A stretch of 6,258 bases of DNA from Sneathiella sp. (GCA_016765515.1 JAESPT010000423.1:1-6258); one strand, 5' to 3'; counted from the first letter of the stretch, positions 1 through 6,255 are shown. The notes: generated from the letters alone by a model not told the origin. Translations and numbers: made by a program.

Positions 1-1
1 C

Positions 2-1051
2 ATTCTGTCTTACCTCTTCTTTGGCCTGGATCTAATTCTCTCCTTCGCCAATGGCTCTGAAGCACTGGCCCTGCTCGGCGATGAATATATGTCTCTGGTG
101 ATTTATTTCTCTGCCCTGTTCTTTATTTCGGCAATGCTGGGAGACAGTTTTCGCTGTCAGGGAAAAATTGGGGCGATGACGCTGATCACTTTGTTGTCCA
201 CAGTCTTAAATATTCTCTTTGATTATATCCTGATTATTGTATTTGAAATGGGTGTGGCTGGAACCGCCTATGCCACCGCGCTGGCGCAGGCAAGTGCCAT
301 TCTGGCAGCTTTGATGTATCAATATTCAGACGAGAACAGCCTGCACTTTAAACTGAAGAAGCTGTCCGGAATTTGGCACAATTGGGGAAACTACTTGGCG
401 CTTGGTGCCCCATTAACCCTGACATATGTGGGAATATCCGTCATTTCCGGCAGTATTATCTATCAATTGCAAATCTGGGATTCTGAGACATATGAAGTAA
501 GTGTTGCGGCCTACGGTATCGTCACCCGCCTGCTCACATTCGGCTATATGCCGCTTCTCGGGCTCACACTTGCCCAGCAAACCATTGTCGGCAACAATTT
601 TGGCGCCAAAAACTGGGGCCGCACAACACAGTCATTGAAAATCTGTGTCATTACGGCGGCTATTTATTGCGCAATAATGCAGGCCGTGTTCTTCATCGCC
701 CCCGCACAGATTGCCGGTATTTTTGTCGATGATCCTGCGGTCATCATGGAGACAGTCCGTATCCTGCCGCCGACAGCGAGTCTTTACATTCTCTTTGGTC
801 CGCTCCTGATGTTTTCAAGCTTTTTTCAAGCGATCGGAGACGCCAAACTCTCCGCCTTGTTGGGCCTGACCAAAATTTATGTTTTCAGTGTCCCCCTGAT
901 CCTCTTTTTCCCTTATTTAGTTGGTGAGCGCGGTATTTGGTACGCAAGTCCAGTGACAGAAATGATTGCCCTGGTTCTTACCGTCGTTGTTCTCTATCAA
1001 ACCCGAAGATCCAGTCAGGGCTGGACGTCATTTCTCGAGGCACGGGCTTAA
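2..1051 (+). CDS. MATE family efflux transporter, 5'-truncated by window edge
   Basis: This is the C-terminal ~349 residues of an inner-membrane multidrug and toxic compound extrusion (MATE) antiporter, which exports cationic drugs or metabolites in exchange for Na+ or H+. The frame is open from base 2 to a TAA at 1049-1051, and family-like sequence lies upstream of the first internal ATG (89), so that ATG is not the true start; about 100 N-terminal residues are missing. Visible residues 46-55 (LGDSFRCQGK) match the MATE loop that usually reads G-x-x-R-G-Q-G-D. They are followed by the typical hydrophobic run around NILFDYILI (70-78) and GVAGTA (84-89). The second MatE half begins near residue 125 with LALGAPLT, and several further hydrophobic segments follow. 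The C-terminus is short and basic. The substrate cannot be told from sequence. The gene converges on yggS with a 4-base overlap. The family call is confident. Confidence 0.9.
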   Translation: MLSYLFFGLDLILSFANGSEALALLGDEYMSLVIYFSALFFISAMLGDSFRCQGKIGAMTLITLLSTVLNILFDYILIIVFEMGVAGTAYATALAQASAILAALMYQYSDENSLHFKLKKLSGIWHNWGNYLALGAPLTLTYVGISVISGSIIYQLQIWDSETYEVSVAAYGIVTRLLTFGYMPLLGLTLAQQTIVGNNFGAKNWGRTTQSLKICVITAAIYCAIMQAVFFIAPAQIAGIFVDDPAVIMETVRILPPTASLYILFGPLLMFSSFFQAIGDAKLSALLGLTKIYVFSVPLILFFPYLVGERGIWYASPVTEMIALVLTVVVLYQTRRSSQGWTSFLEARA

Positions 1052-1734
1052 GCCTGTGTCTTTTCAGTCCCGTCTCGGTCGCCAAAGATCCCGGTCCCAA
1101 CCCGAACCGACGTTGCGCCAAACTGAACGGCAATTTCATAGTCACTGCTCATGCCCATACTGAGGTGTTGCAGATTATTTCGTTTGGCGATCTTGCCAAG
1201 CAGGGCAAAATACGGGGCTGCCTGCTCTCCTGCGGGCGGTATACACATCAAGCCAATCACATTTAACCCGTGATCTTCTGTGCATTCACGAATAAAGCTG
1301 TCTGCATCTGCCGGTGAAACGCCAGCTTTCTGCTCCTCTTCGCCGATATTTACCTGAACAAAAACAGGAAGATGGCGCCCAACCTCCTTCATTTCCTTTG
1401 CAAGAATGCGGGCGAGCTTTGGACGGTCAACCGTCTCAATGACATCAAACAAAGCCACGGCTTCTTTTGCTTTATTTGTCTGCAAGGGGCCAATCAAATG
1501 TACTTTCACATCGTTAAATCTGGCCTTTAAGTCCGGCCATTTCTGTCCTGCTTCCTGAACCCTGTTTTCGCCAAAAAGCCTGTGCCCCGCTTCCAGCGCC
1601 GCCACCACCCTGTCCACGGGCTGCTTCTTGGAGACGGCAACAAGGGACACCTGGTCAGGATCCTGTTTCCATTTCGTCGCACTTTTCTCTATTCGGCCCA
1701 GTGTTTCTTTCAGGTTTTTGGCGACGTCACTCAT
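1048..1734 (-). CDS. yggS: YggS/PLPBP family pyridoxal phosphate homeostasis protein
   Basis: This 228-residue protein has the usual length of YggS (PLPBP/PROSC/YBL036C), a cytoplasmic single-domain type-III-fold PLP-binding protein. The family has no known enzymatic activity and keeps free PLP and amino/keto-acid pools balanced. The PLP Schiff-base lysine is K36 in LVAVSKK. Other family signatures are GENRVQE (55-61), HLIGPLQTNK (79-88), the GLMCIPP segment, LSMGMSSD (191-198) and the phosphate-binding RVGTGIFG (211-218). The ATG at 1734 follows an AAGG Shine-Dalgarno (positions 1742-1745) with 7 bases of spacing, and a good promoter lies about 60-85 bases upstream. Its TAA stop overlaps the TAA of the convergent MATE gene. 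It is divergent from the ThiE-like gene. Nothing appears broken, and both family and start are secure. Confidence 0.95.
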   Translation of the reverse strand: MSDVAKNLKETLGRIEKSATKWKQDPDQVSLVAVSKKQPVDRVVAALEAGHRLFGENRVQEAGQKWPDLKARFNDVKVHLIGPLQTNKAKEAVALFDVIETVDRPKLARILAKEMKEVGRHLPVFVQVNIGEEEQKAGVSPADADSFIRECTEDHGLNVIGLMCIPPAGEQAAPYFALLGKIAKRNNLQHLSMGMSSDYEIAVQFGATSVRVGTGIFGDRDGTEKTQA

Positions 1735-1791
1735 TTTTTTGCCTTTTCAAAGAGTCCTACAGGGAATAAATAGCTGATAGCAGAAGATGCG

Positions 1792-1820
1792 ATTAAAAAA
1801 AACCTTTTGGAGCCTCTCAA
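1792..1820 (-). promoter_or_regulatory. Candidate sigma-70 promoter of yggS
   Basis: On the minus strand a -35 box TTGAGA (1815-1820, 5 of 6 to TTGACA) is separated by exactly 17 bases from a -10 box TTTAAT (1792-1797, 5 of 6 to TATAAT). Transcription would start near 1785 and leave a 5' leader of about 50 bases before the yggS ATG. The spacer contains an A/T run. The boxes are read directly; that they are used is inference. Confidence 0.5.
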
Positions 1821-1842
1821 CGTTAAATGGTAGCGTTTGCCA

Positions 1843-2412
1843 ATGCAATTACCTGTCGCTTTTTACTTTACCGATGACCAGCGCGATGCTGATCCATTGG
1901 ATATAGCATCGTCCCTGCCCCAAGGCAGCGGTATCGTTTTTCGTCATTATAACAGTGAACAGCGTGCAGAAACCGCCATTTTATTGTCAAAAATATGCAA
2001 AAATCGCGATTTAACACTTCTAATATCTAAGACACCGGCATTAGCTGCGGCAACGAAAAGTGCTGGATGCCATATACCAGAATACTTAATTCAGCAAATT
2101 CCTCTGATGAAAATGCGGTTTCCCCGCCTTACCTTCACGGCTGCCTGTCACTCTGAACGTTCCCTGCATCTTGCCGCAGCCTGCAAGGCAGATGCGGCTT
2201 TCCTCTCTCCCATATTTCCCACAGCGAGCCATCCAGGAGTCTCCAGCCTCGGGGCCGTTCGCGCTGCCCTTATAAAATCCCGGGTGTCCCTGCCTGTATA
2301 TGGTCTGGGCGGCGTCAATGTTCAGAACTGGCGGCAACTCTCCAGCTTGCAGTTTTCCGGATTTGGTGCGATCTCTACTTTTGAAGAACAGACGATCAAC
2401 CCAATGAGATAA
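1843..2412 (+). CDS. ThiE/TenI-like (TMP-TENI superfamily) protein, atypical active site
   Basis: This 189-residue protein resembles thiamine phosphate synthase (ThiE) and thiazole tautomerase (TenI), which are TIM barrels acting on the thiazole phosphate branch of thiamin synthesis. Family signs are the first strand FYFTDDQR (7-14, compare LYLITDR), G-C-HIPE (75-80, as in G-V-H-L-P-E), SPIFPTASHPG (122-132) and the phosphate-binding GLGG (154-157). Residues ThiE uses for pyrophosphate and Mg differ: RHY (34-36) replaces R-x-K, the N-D-R motif is replaced by SKT (62-64), and the T-K of the T-x-T-K-x loop is S-H. Related copies annotated as thiamine phosphate synthase are, to my knowledge, common in Alphaproteobacteria, so function may be TenI-like or unknown. 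The ATG at 1843 has a weak GGTAG 9 bases upstream; a TTG at 1837 would add two residues, and an in-frame TAG at 1831 limits anything longer. The gene is divergent from yggS. Its 3' end faces the sulfotransferase pseudogene. Confidence 0.75.
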   Translation: MQLPVAFYFTDDQRDADPLDIASSLPQGSGIVFRHYNSEQRAETAILLSKICKNRDLTLLISKTPALAAATKSAGCHIPEYLIQQIPLMKMRFPRLTFTAACHSERSLHLAAACKADAAFLSPIFPTASHPGVSSLGAVRAALIKSRVSLPVYGLGGVNVQNWRQLSSLQFSGFGAISTFEEQTINPMR

Positions 2413-2421
2413 AAAACCTGC

Positions 2422-3232
2422 CGGTAGATAGCCGAACCGCTTCATCTGCTCATAATTAGTGCTAACAATTCGGTCAATCTGTTCTTTTGAGAGTTTTGCT
2501 TTCCATTGCCCGGTTTTTCCGGACCTGAAGAAGGCTTTACTATGCTGTGATTTTTCATCAAACCCGTCTCGTTTTTCCATATATTTCAATGCTTTGAAAG
2601 AAGACTGTTTGATCGCTTTAGATAGTTGCTTTGTGTCCGGTTGCTGCTGCAGAAAATTGATAATATTGGCAAAAGTTCAGGCCGGATGCTCGTGTAGATC
2701 CTCATATCGAACAGCCAAGACCGACACCGTCGGATTTAAAGTCCAATGTTCAACATTTTTTGTCCAGGAACTGAAAATCTGGCGGACCATTGTCTCTGTC
2801 GGTGCCGAACTTCCATTGGGATTATTTACAAAATCCACGGCCTTGTCCATCTCCAGACCAAAATGATCAGACACCGAAATTACAACATCCAACGGGTTGC
2901 GGATTATATAGATGGCCCCTTGCGTTACTGCAGGTGTTATCAGAGGAATATCAAAATAGGTGGAGAACAGATTATGGGTCTCGGCAAAAATTAAACCGTC
3001 ATGTTTGGGAGGCAATATAAGCATGAGCACTGGGTGTATGAGCCATAATTTCAGCATCTGACAGCTCATTCACGGCCCTGGACGTCACTTGGGCGTAACT
3101 GCTTTTACTCGACCCTCCATACGTTGTCAGATCCTGCTTCGCGTCCTCTCCCCAGAAATAAGTGTTGAGAAACATTCTCACCCAGGTATTTCCCGATTTA
3201 GGATAGGAGGCCAACCAGACGATTTCTCCCAT
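2422..3232 (-). pseudogene. Sulfotransferase pseudogene (frameshift, internal TGA, lost stop)
   Basis: This is a decayed paralog of the intact sulfotransferase lying just upstream of it in the direction of transcription. The first part (3232 down to about 3008) encodes MGEIVW and the PAPS 5'-phosphosulfate loop YPKSGNTW. An extra base in the CCC run at 3007-3009 then shifts the frame; removing one C gives A-S-K-H and alignment to the paralog without a gap. The next part carries RNPLDVVIS (the 3'-phosphate motif) and VRYEDL, then meets an in-frame TGA at 2677-2679 where the paralog has Lys. The same frame resumes with AIKQSSFK, EKRDGF, FFRSGKTGQWK and FGYLP, ending at 2422 where the paralog stops after GYLPK. 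No stop is present there, and the frame continues to 2086, antisense to the ThiE-like gene. The KTH motif also reads ETH. The start has a good AAGGG 9 bases upstream, only 15 bases after the paralog's stop, so the pair was probably one operon. A sequencing error could explain one lesion but hardly all. Confidence 0.85.
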
Positions 3233-3247
3233 ATATTGAAACCCTTG

Positions 3248-4078
3248 TTACTTTGGAAGATATCCGTGTTTTTTCATCTGATCATAATGGGCGTCGACAA
3301 TTCTAGTAACCTGCTTGTCATTCAAAGCTGACTTCCACTGTCCTGCCTTTCCAGATCGAAAGAACGACTGGCTTTTGTCCGACCCTTCAACAAATCCATC
3401 CCTCTTTTCTTGAGCTTGCAACACCTTAAATGAGCTTTGCTTGATCGCCTTAATCAACCTGTTTTTTTTAATAGGCAGTTTTAGGAATTTACCAACAGAC
3501 CCAAACGTTTTTGCTGGCTTCAAGAGCATGTCTTCATATCTGACAGTATGCAAATGGACCGGATTAAATTTCTCCCAACTCGCTGCATGATCTGACCATG
3601 TGCCATAAACTTGCGGTATTTTATGCTCATCCTCTGGGGTTTCTGCCTTTGGATTATTCATAAAATCAATCGCTTCATCCAGTGAATAGCCAAAATGATG
3701 TGCCAGGCTAATCACCACATCCAGCGGATTTCGAACCATAAAGATGGCGCCAACAGTCTCTTCCGCTGTAATAAAAGGGACACCCCAATTTGCTACCATT
3801 TTATTATGGGTTTTCACAAAAACGGAATCGCGCCTAGAGCTTGTCATAAGTCTCTGCGCTTTCGGGGTTAGTCTCATAAGCTGTTCGGGTGTTAAATCTG
3901 TCAGAGAGCCACCTGCAGCCCGTTCATACCAGTATTTCTGGCTATCCCCATAGGTAAATTGCGCCAGTTCATTAATATGAACCGATTCCGGTTTATTGAG
4001 AATGAAATTATGAAGAAAGGAACGCATCCAAGTGTTTCCCGATTTGGGATAGGATGCCAACCAGATTATGCCGCCCAT
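3248..4078 (-). CDS. PAPS-dependent sulfotransferase (Sulfotransfer_1 family)
   Basis: This 276-residue cytosolic-type sulfotransferase would transfer a sulfo group from 3'-phosphoadenosine-5'-phosphosulfate (PAPS) to a hydroxyl or amine acceptor. Visible motifs in order are the 5'-phosphosulfate loop YPKSGNTW (10-17, with K12), KTHN (89-92, whose His fits the catalytic base of SULT enzymes), the 3'-phosphate motif RNPLDVVIS (116-124, R116 and S124), VRYEDM (179-184), and RSGKAGQWK (241-249), which fits the conserved R-x-G-x-x-G-x-W-K PAPS contact. The protein ends KHGYLPK at a TAA. I chose the ATG at 4078 over a TTG at 4087 because the paralog starts with MGEIVW at the equivalent place; a modest AGG lies 10 bases upstream. 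It lacks a signal peptide or membrane segment. The acceptor is unknown: a small metabolite, lipid or envelope polysaccharide is possible, and nothing nearby names it. The gene follows the porin terminator, so it needs its own promoter. Confidence 0.88.
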   Translation of the reverse strand: MGGIIWLASYPKSGNTWMRSFLHNFILNKPESVHINELAQFTYGDSQKYWYERAAGGSLTDLTPEQLMRLTPKAQRLMTSSRRDSVFVKTHNKMVANWGVPFITAEETVGAIFMVRNPLDVVISLAHHFGYSLDEAIDFMNNPKAETPEDEHKIPQVYGTWSDHAASWEKFNPVHLHTVRYEDMLLKPAKTFGSVGKFLKLPIKKNRLIKAIKQSSFKVLQAQEKRDGFVEGSDKSQSFFRSGKAGQWKSALNDKQVTRIVDAHYDQMKKHGYLPK

Positions 4079-4096
4079 AGTGACCAAGCCTATATT

Positions 4097-4124
4097 TGTA
4101 TATTAGGGCCAATGTAAAGGGCAA
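4097..4124 (-). promoter_or_regulatory. Weak candidate promoter of the sulfotransferase operon
   Basis: On the minus strand TTGCCC (4119-4124, 4 of 6) lies 16 bases before TATACA (4097-4102, 4 of 6). The start would fall near 4090, giving a very short leader to the ATG at 4078. An overlapping TTTACA (4113-4118, 5 of 6) could pair with a different -10 (TATAGG, 18-base spacer). Because an intrinsic terminator separates these genes from the porin, some promoter in this gap is expected, but neither candidate is strong. Confidence 0.3.
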
Positions 4125-4144
4125 CTGTTCAGGCAATCAACCGT

Positions 4145-4178
4145 AAAAAAAGAAAAAGGGGCAGACAATGTCCGCCCC
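4145..4178 (-). terminator. Rho-independent terminator of the porin gene
   Basis: Read on the minus strand, a 9-bp stem pairs GGGGCGGAC (4178-4170) with GTCTGCCCC (4166-4158) around an ATT loop, with one G-U wobble. The stem is followed by TTTTTCTTTTTTT (4157-4145). It lies 30 bases past the porin stop, correctly oriented to end porin transcripts before the sulfotransferase genes. On the plus strand the stem has an A-C mismatch and no following T-run, so it acts in one direction. Confidence 0.9.
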
Positions 4179-4207
4179 TAATCCAATTGGTTTACTAACC
4201 CTTCAAA

Positions 4208-5293
4208 TTAGAAGGAGAGAGATGTACCAAGGAAGAAGATAGTTGCGTTTTCGCCTTCAGACCCGACACGGTCATTTTCGCCGTCCCAGTACTGGATACC
4301 ACCGAATGCTGTGATTCCTGGGCCAAGTACATACTGACCACCGAGAACGAATGCATGCAATTCGCCATCAGATGTATCATCCATTGATACGCCAGCATAC
4401 TGGAGACCAACTTTCCAAGGGCCCATACCATAGGTTACACCTAGGTTATAATCGTGGCGTTCAACGCCAGCTGCGCCGCCATCTTCGTCAGTAAATTTAT
4501 AAGCACCACCAACTTTAAAGCCAGAAAAACCAACGCTACCACCAACAGAAATCTCTTCTGTATCACCTAAACCAGCAGTGTCTGTTGTGATGATTTCATA
4601 ACCCAAAGAAGCAGCAACGCTAATTTCGTTGAAGCTGTTTACATAGTTGACTGCAACTGAGAAACCTTCGTTCTCGTCACCTTCAGCTTTGATAGGAGCA
4701 TATGGGCTGGCAGCAACGGCAGTCGCTGTTGAACCAGTACCAGTTTCTTCATCAGAATCAGGTGTGAATGATGCACCGAGCTGGAAACCAGAGAAACGTG
4801 GTGTGAAATAAGTGATTTTGTCGGCGTCACTGATTTCATTTGTATAAGTAGATGGAGTAGTGAAACCACCTGCATTTGCATTTGGTGAGTTCAAACCCCA
4901 AGCAGGAACTGGAGATGGTGAACCGTAATGCATCAGATAAGAAGCAGAGTTTTCAGAACCCATGATTACCCGACCGAAAGAACCTTCAACATACATGAAA
5001 GTTTCGTCGATTTGGTCTGTAGATTCACGAGCTTCAAGCTGGACGTTCACACCGAACTCAAGACCATTGTCCAGAGTTGTTTTACCAGTGAAGTGAATTT
5101 CGCCTTCATGACGGATGTCTGTTGGAAGCTGATCGCCTGTATCATAGTCAGCGACGACGAATGAAGTCTGCAGGTAACCAGAAACGTTCAATTTGATTTT
5201 TTGAACTTCTTTTTTCTCAGCAGCGGATGCTACACCCATTGTGAGAGCACTTGCAGCGATCAATGCTGTTGTGCCTAGGATAAACTTTTTCAT
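4208..5293 (-). CDS. Outer-membrane general porin (Porin_4-like, alphaproteobacterial type)
   Basis: This 361-residue beta-barrel porin would form trimeric diffusion channels for small hydrophilic solutes in the outer membrane. Residues 1-24/25 form a signal peptide: MKK, a hydrophobic stretch, then the A-S-A cleavage motif. The mature start SGYLQTSF, the segment ETFMYVEGSFGRVIMG and alternating polar/aromatic strands are typical of Gram-negative porins. The protein ends FFLGTSLSF with a C-terminal Phe, the BAM recognition signal. Residues about 180-215 are rich in Asp, Glu, Thr, Ala and Gly and probably form an extracellular loop. A strong GAGGGGAG Shine-Dalgarno (5300-5307) sits 6 bases before the ATG, and a perfect-looking terminator follows the stop. 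Both fit a very abundant transcript, as does its different codon use (more A/T-ending codons than neighbours). It is transcribed alone and divergently from the DUF3576 gene. Substrate selectivity cannot be read. Confidence 0.9.
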   Translation of the reverse strand: MKKFILGTTALIAASALTMGVASAAEKKEVQKIKLNVSGYLQTSFVVADYDTGDQLPTDIRHEGEIHFTGKTTLDNGLEFGVNVQLEARESTDQIDETFMYVEGSFGRVIMGSENSASYLMHYGSPSPVPAWGLNSPNANAGGFTTPSTYTNEISDADKITYFTPRFSGFQLGASFTPDSDEETGTGSTATAVAASPYAPIKAEGDENEGFSVAVNYVNSFNEISVAASLGYEIITTDTAGLGDTEEISVGGSVGFSGFKVGGAYKFTDEDGGAAGVERHDYNLGVTYGMGPWKVGLQYAGVSMDDTSDGELHAFVLGGQYVLGPGITAFGGIQYWDGENDRVGSEGENATIFFLGTSLSF

Positions 5294-5380
5294 TTTGGTC
5301 TCCCCTCTGCTTAATTAAAAGCTAGAGAAATAGATTATTAAAAACGACGCAAGGCACGATGGCCCCGTTAGCCGAGGATG

Positions 5381-5410
5381 AGTAAAAGACGTTCTGGACA
5401 TTCCGGTCAA
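5381..5410 (-). promoter_or_regulatory. Candidate porin promoter
   Basis: On the minus strand TTGACC (5405-5410, 5 of 6 to the -35 consensus) lies 18 bases before TTTACT (5381-5386, 4 of 6 to the -10). The transcript would start near 5374 and carry a leader of about 80 bases, a length common for regulated porin mRNAs and open to small-RNA control. The boxes are visible; use is inference. Confidence 0.3.
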
Positions 5411-5608
5411 GCGCTACCCCCTTGCTCCAATTCTACATTTGGAAAAACTGTGCCGAAAAAGTCACAACCTACCCGTCAAAACGACTCTTCAATCAGTTTC
5501 AAAGATTTATCTGCATACTCGACAAACCGAAAATTGTTCCAAAAAACCACAAGAAGCACGCTAATTGGACCAGATTCCTGCATCTAGTTCGCTTTCACAT
5601 ATTGTACC

Positions 5609-5635
5609 CAGCTATAAGCTGCTTTAGACTGCAGC
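5609..5635. repeat. Two overlapping inverted repeats sharing one arm
   Basis: CAGCT (5609-5613) and AGCTG (5617-5621) form a perfect 5-bp inverted repeat around ATA. GCTGC (5618-5622) also pairs perfectly with GCAGC (5631-5635) around an 8-base loop. The two share bases 5618-5621 and cannot form together. They lie 75-100 bases before the DUF3576 start, within or beside a possible promoter spacer, so they could be a protein operator or alternative RNA folds, or chance. Confidence 0.35.
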
Positions 5636-5655
5636 CTAGCCGATGGGACACTCGT

Positions 5656-5668
5656 TTGAAACGTTCAA
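5656..5668. repeat. Short inverted repeat TTGAA-ACG-TTCAA
   Basis: Arms TTGAA (5656-5660) and TTCAA (5664-5668) flank ACG, about 40 bases before the DUF3576 ATG and overlapping the possible -35 box TTGAAA. The position suits a repressor or activator site, but 5-bp A/T-rich arms can arise by chance. Confidence 0.25.
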
Positions 5669-5706
5669 TCGCCATGAGATATGTGAAGTTTTGAGGAATT
5701 AACTCT

Positions 5707-6255
5707 ATGTCGTTCGTTCACCGTCCAGTAAACGCTTTATTGGTGATTATTGTATCGCTTTTTCTAACCGCCTGCGAAAGTAATCTTGGATCAGGTTCAA
5801 GCTTTCCGGAAAGCTCTCCCGATGGAGGAGTCCGTGAAAGTAAGGAAGCAGATCGGGATACTGTATTTGGAGATGGTGGCCTGTTTGGTGGAAGCAAAAG
5901 CCTACAAGATGGACAAGGCGGCGGCGGTATCGGTGTAAACGGATATCTGTGGCGCGCTTCCCTGGATACACTCTCCTTTATGCCCTTAACATCAGCCGAC
6001 CCTTTTGGCGGCGTTATCATTACAGACTGGTATACACCCCCTGAATCCCCGGGTGAGCGTTTCAAAGTCACCGTCTATATTCTGGATCGCCGATTACGAG
6101 CAGATGGAATTCGTGTTTCTGCCTTCAAACAGAACCTGGACACAACAAACAACTGGATACCTGTTGAGCTGACACCAAAAACAGTGATCAATCTTGAAAA
6201 CGCCATTTTGACCCGGGCACGTGAACTCCGTATCGCCAGAGAGGGTGACAACTAG
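5707..6255 (+). CDS. DUF3576 family putative lipoprotein
   Basis: This 182-residue envelope protein is of unknown function. Residues 1-22 are a lipoprotein signal: a short basic start (H5, R6), a hydrophobic run, then the lipobox LTAC with the lipidated Cys at 23; the +2 residue is Glu. A Ser/Gly/Asp-rich linker (about 24-75) precedes the conserved domain, which starts near GIGVNGYLWRASLDTL and continues through MPLTSADPFGG, ITDWYTPPE and ERFKVTVYILDRRLRADGIRV, the signature I associate with DUF3576. The ATG follows GAGGA (5693-5697) with 9 bases of spacing. The TAG stop is three bases from the window end. In many Alphaproteobacteria this family sits just before leuS, lptE and holA, so an envelope-assembly link is plausible; that is family knowledge plus inference, as the next gene is not visible. 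Confidence 0.88.
   Translation: MSFVHRPVNALLVIIVSLFLTACESNLGSGSSFPESSPDGGVRESKEADRDTVFGDGGLFGGSKSLQDGQGGGGIGVNGYLWRASLDTLSFMPLTSADPFGGVIITDWYTPPESPGERFKVTVYILDRRLRADGIRVSAFKQNLDTTNNWIPVELTPKTVINLENAILTRARELRIAREGDN

Larger units (their letters stand above)
5294..5706. other. 413-bp divergent intergenic region, porin/DUF3576
   Basis: I see no convincing gene here. The open frames on the plus strand (5378-5587 from an ATG, 5422-5694 from a TTG) lack a well-spaced ribosome site and show no recognisable protein features. The region must hold both the porin promoter and that of the DUF3576 gene. It contains two overlapping inverted repeats at 5609-5635 and a third at 5656-5668. For the DUF3576 gene, TTGAAA (5656-5661, 5 of 6 to a -35) is followed by only a poor -10 (TATGTG, 5680-5685), and TTGTAC (5602-5607) with TAGACT (5625-5630) is an alternative with 17-base spacing. 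The region is A/T-rich near the porin start. Confidence 0.6.

Noticed and set aside
89..91. ATG at 89 as the true start of the MATE gene
   Set aside because: The same frame is open upstream to the window edge and encodes hydrophobic MATE-like sequence, so the gene begins outside the window.
937..1266. Plus-strand open frames across the MATE/yggS junction
   Set aside because: They overlap two well-supported genes in other frames and encode no recognisable domain.
2410..2430. Possible intrinsic terminator after the thiE-like gene
   Set aside because: An A-run is present but no stem of useful length can be formed around it on either strand.
2677..2679. Selenocysteine or programmed readthrough at the in-frame TGA
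   Set aside because: The paralog has Lys there, no stem-loop fitting a SECIS element is evident, and the same gene carries a frameshift and a lost stop, which favours plain decay.
2459..2866. Plus-strand Cys/Ser-rich open frame opposite the sulfotransferase remnant
   Set aside because: It is the complement of a region with clear sulfotransferase similarity and shows no start signal or motif of its own.
3005..3012. Programmed ribosomal frameshifting in the second sulfotransferase
   Set aside because: The local sequence is not a classical slippery heptamer, and the additional stop and missing terminus downstream make a functional product unlikely.
5378..5694. Two overlapping plus-strand open frames in the porin/DUF3576 gap (69 and 90 codons)
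   Set aside because: One has GAGG directly abutting its ATG with no spacing, the other begins with TTG and has no ribosome site. Neither translation shows recognisable motifs, and both look like chance frames in non-coding DNA.
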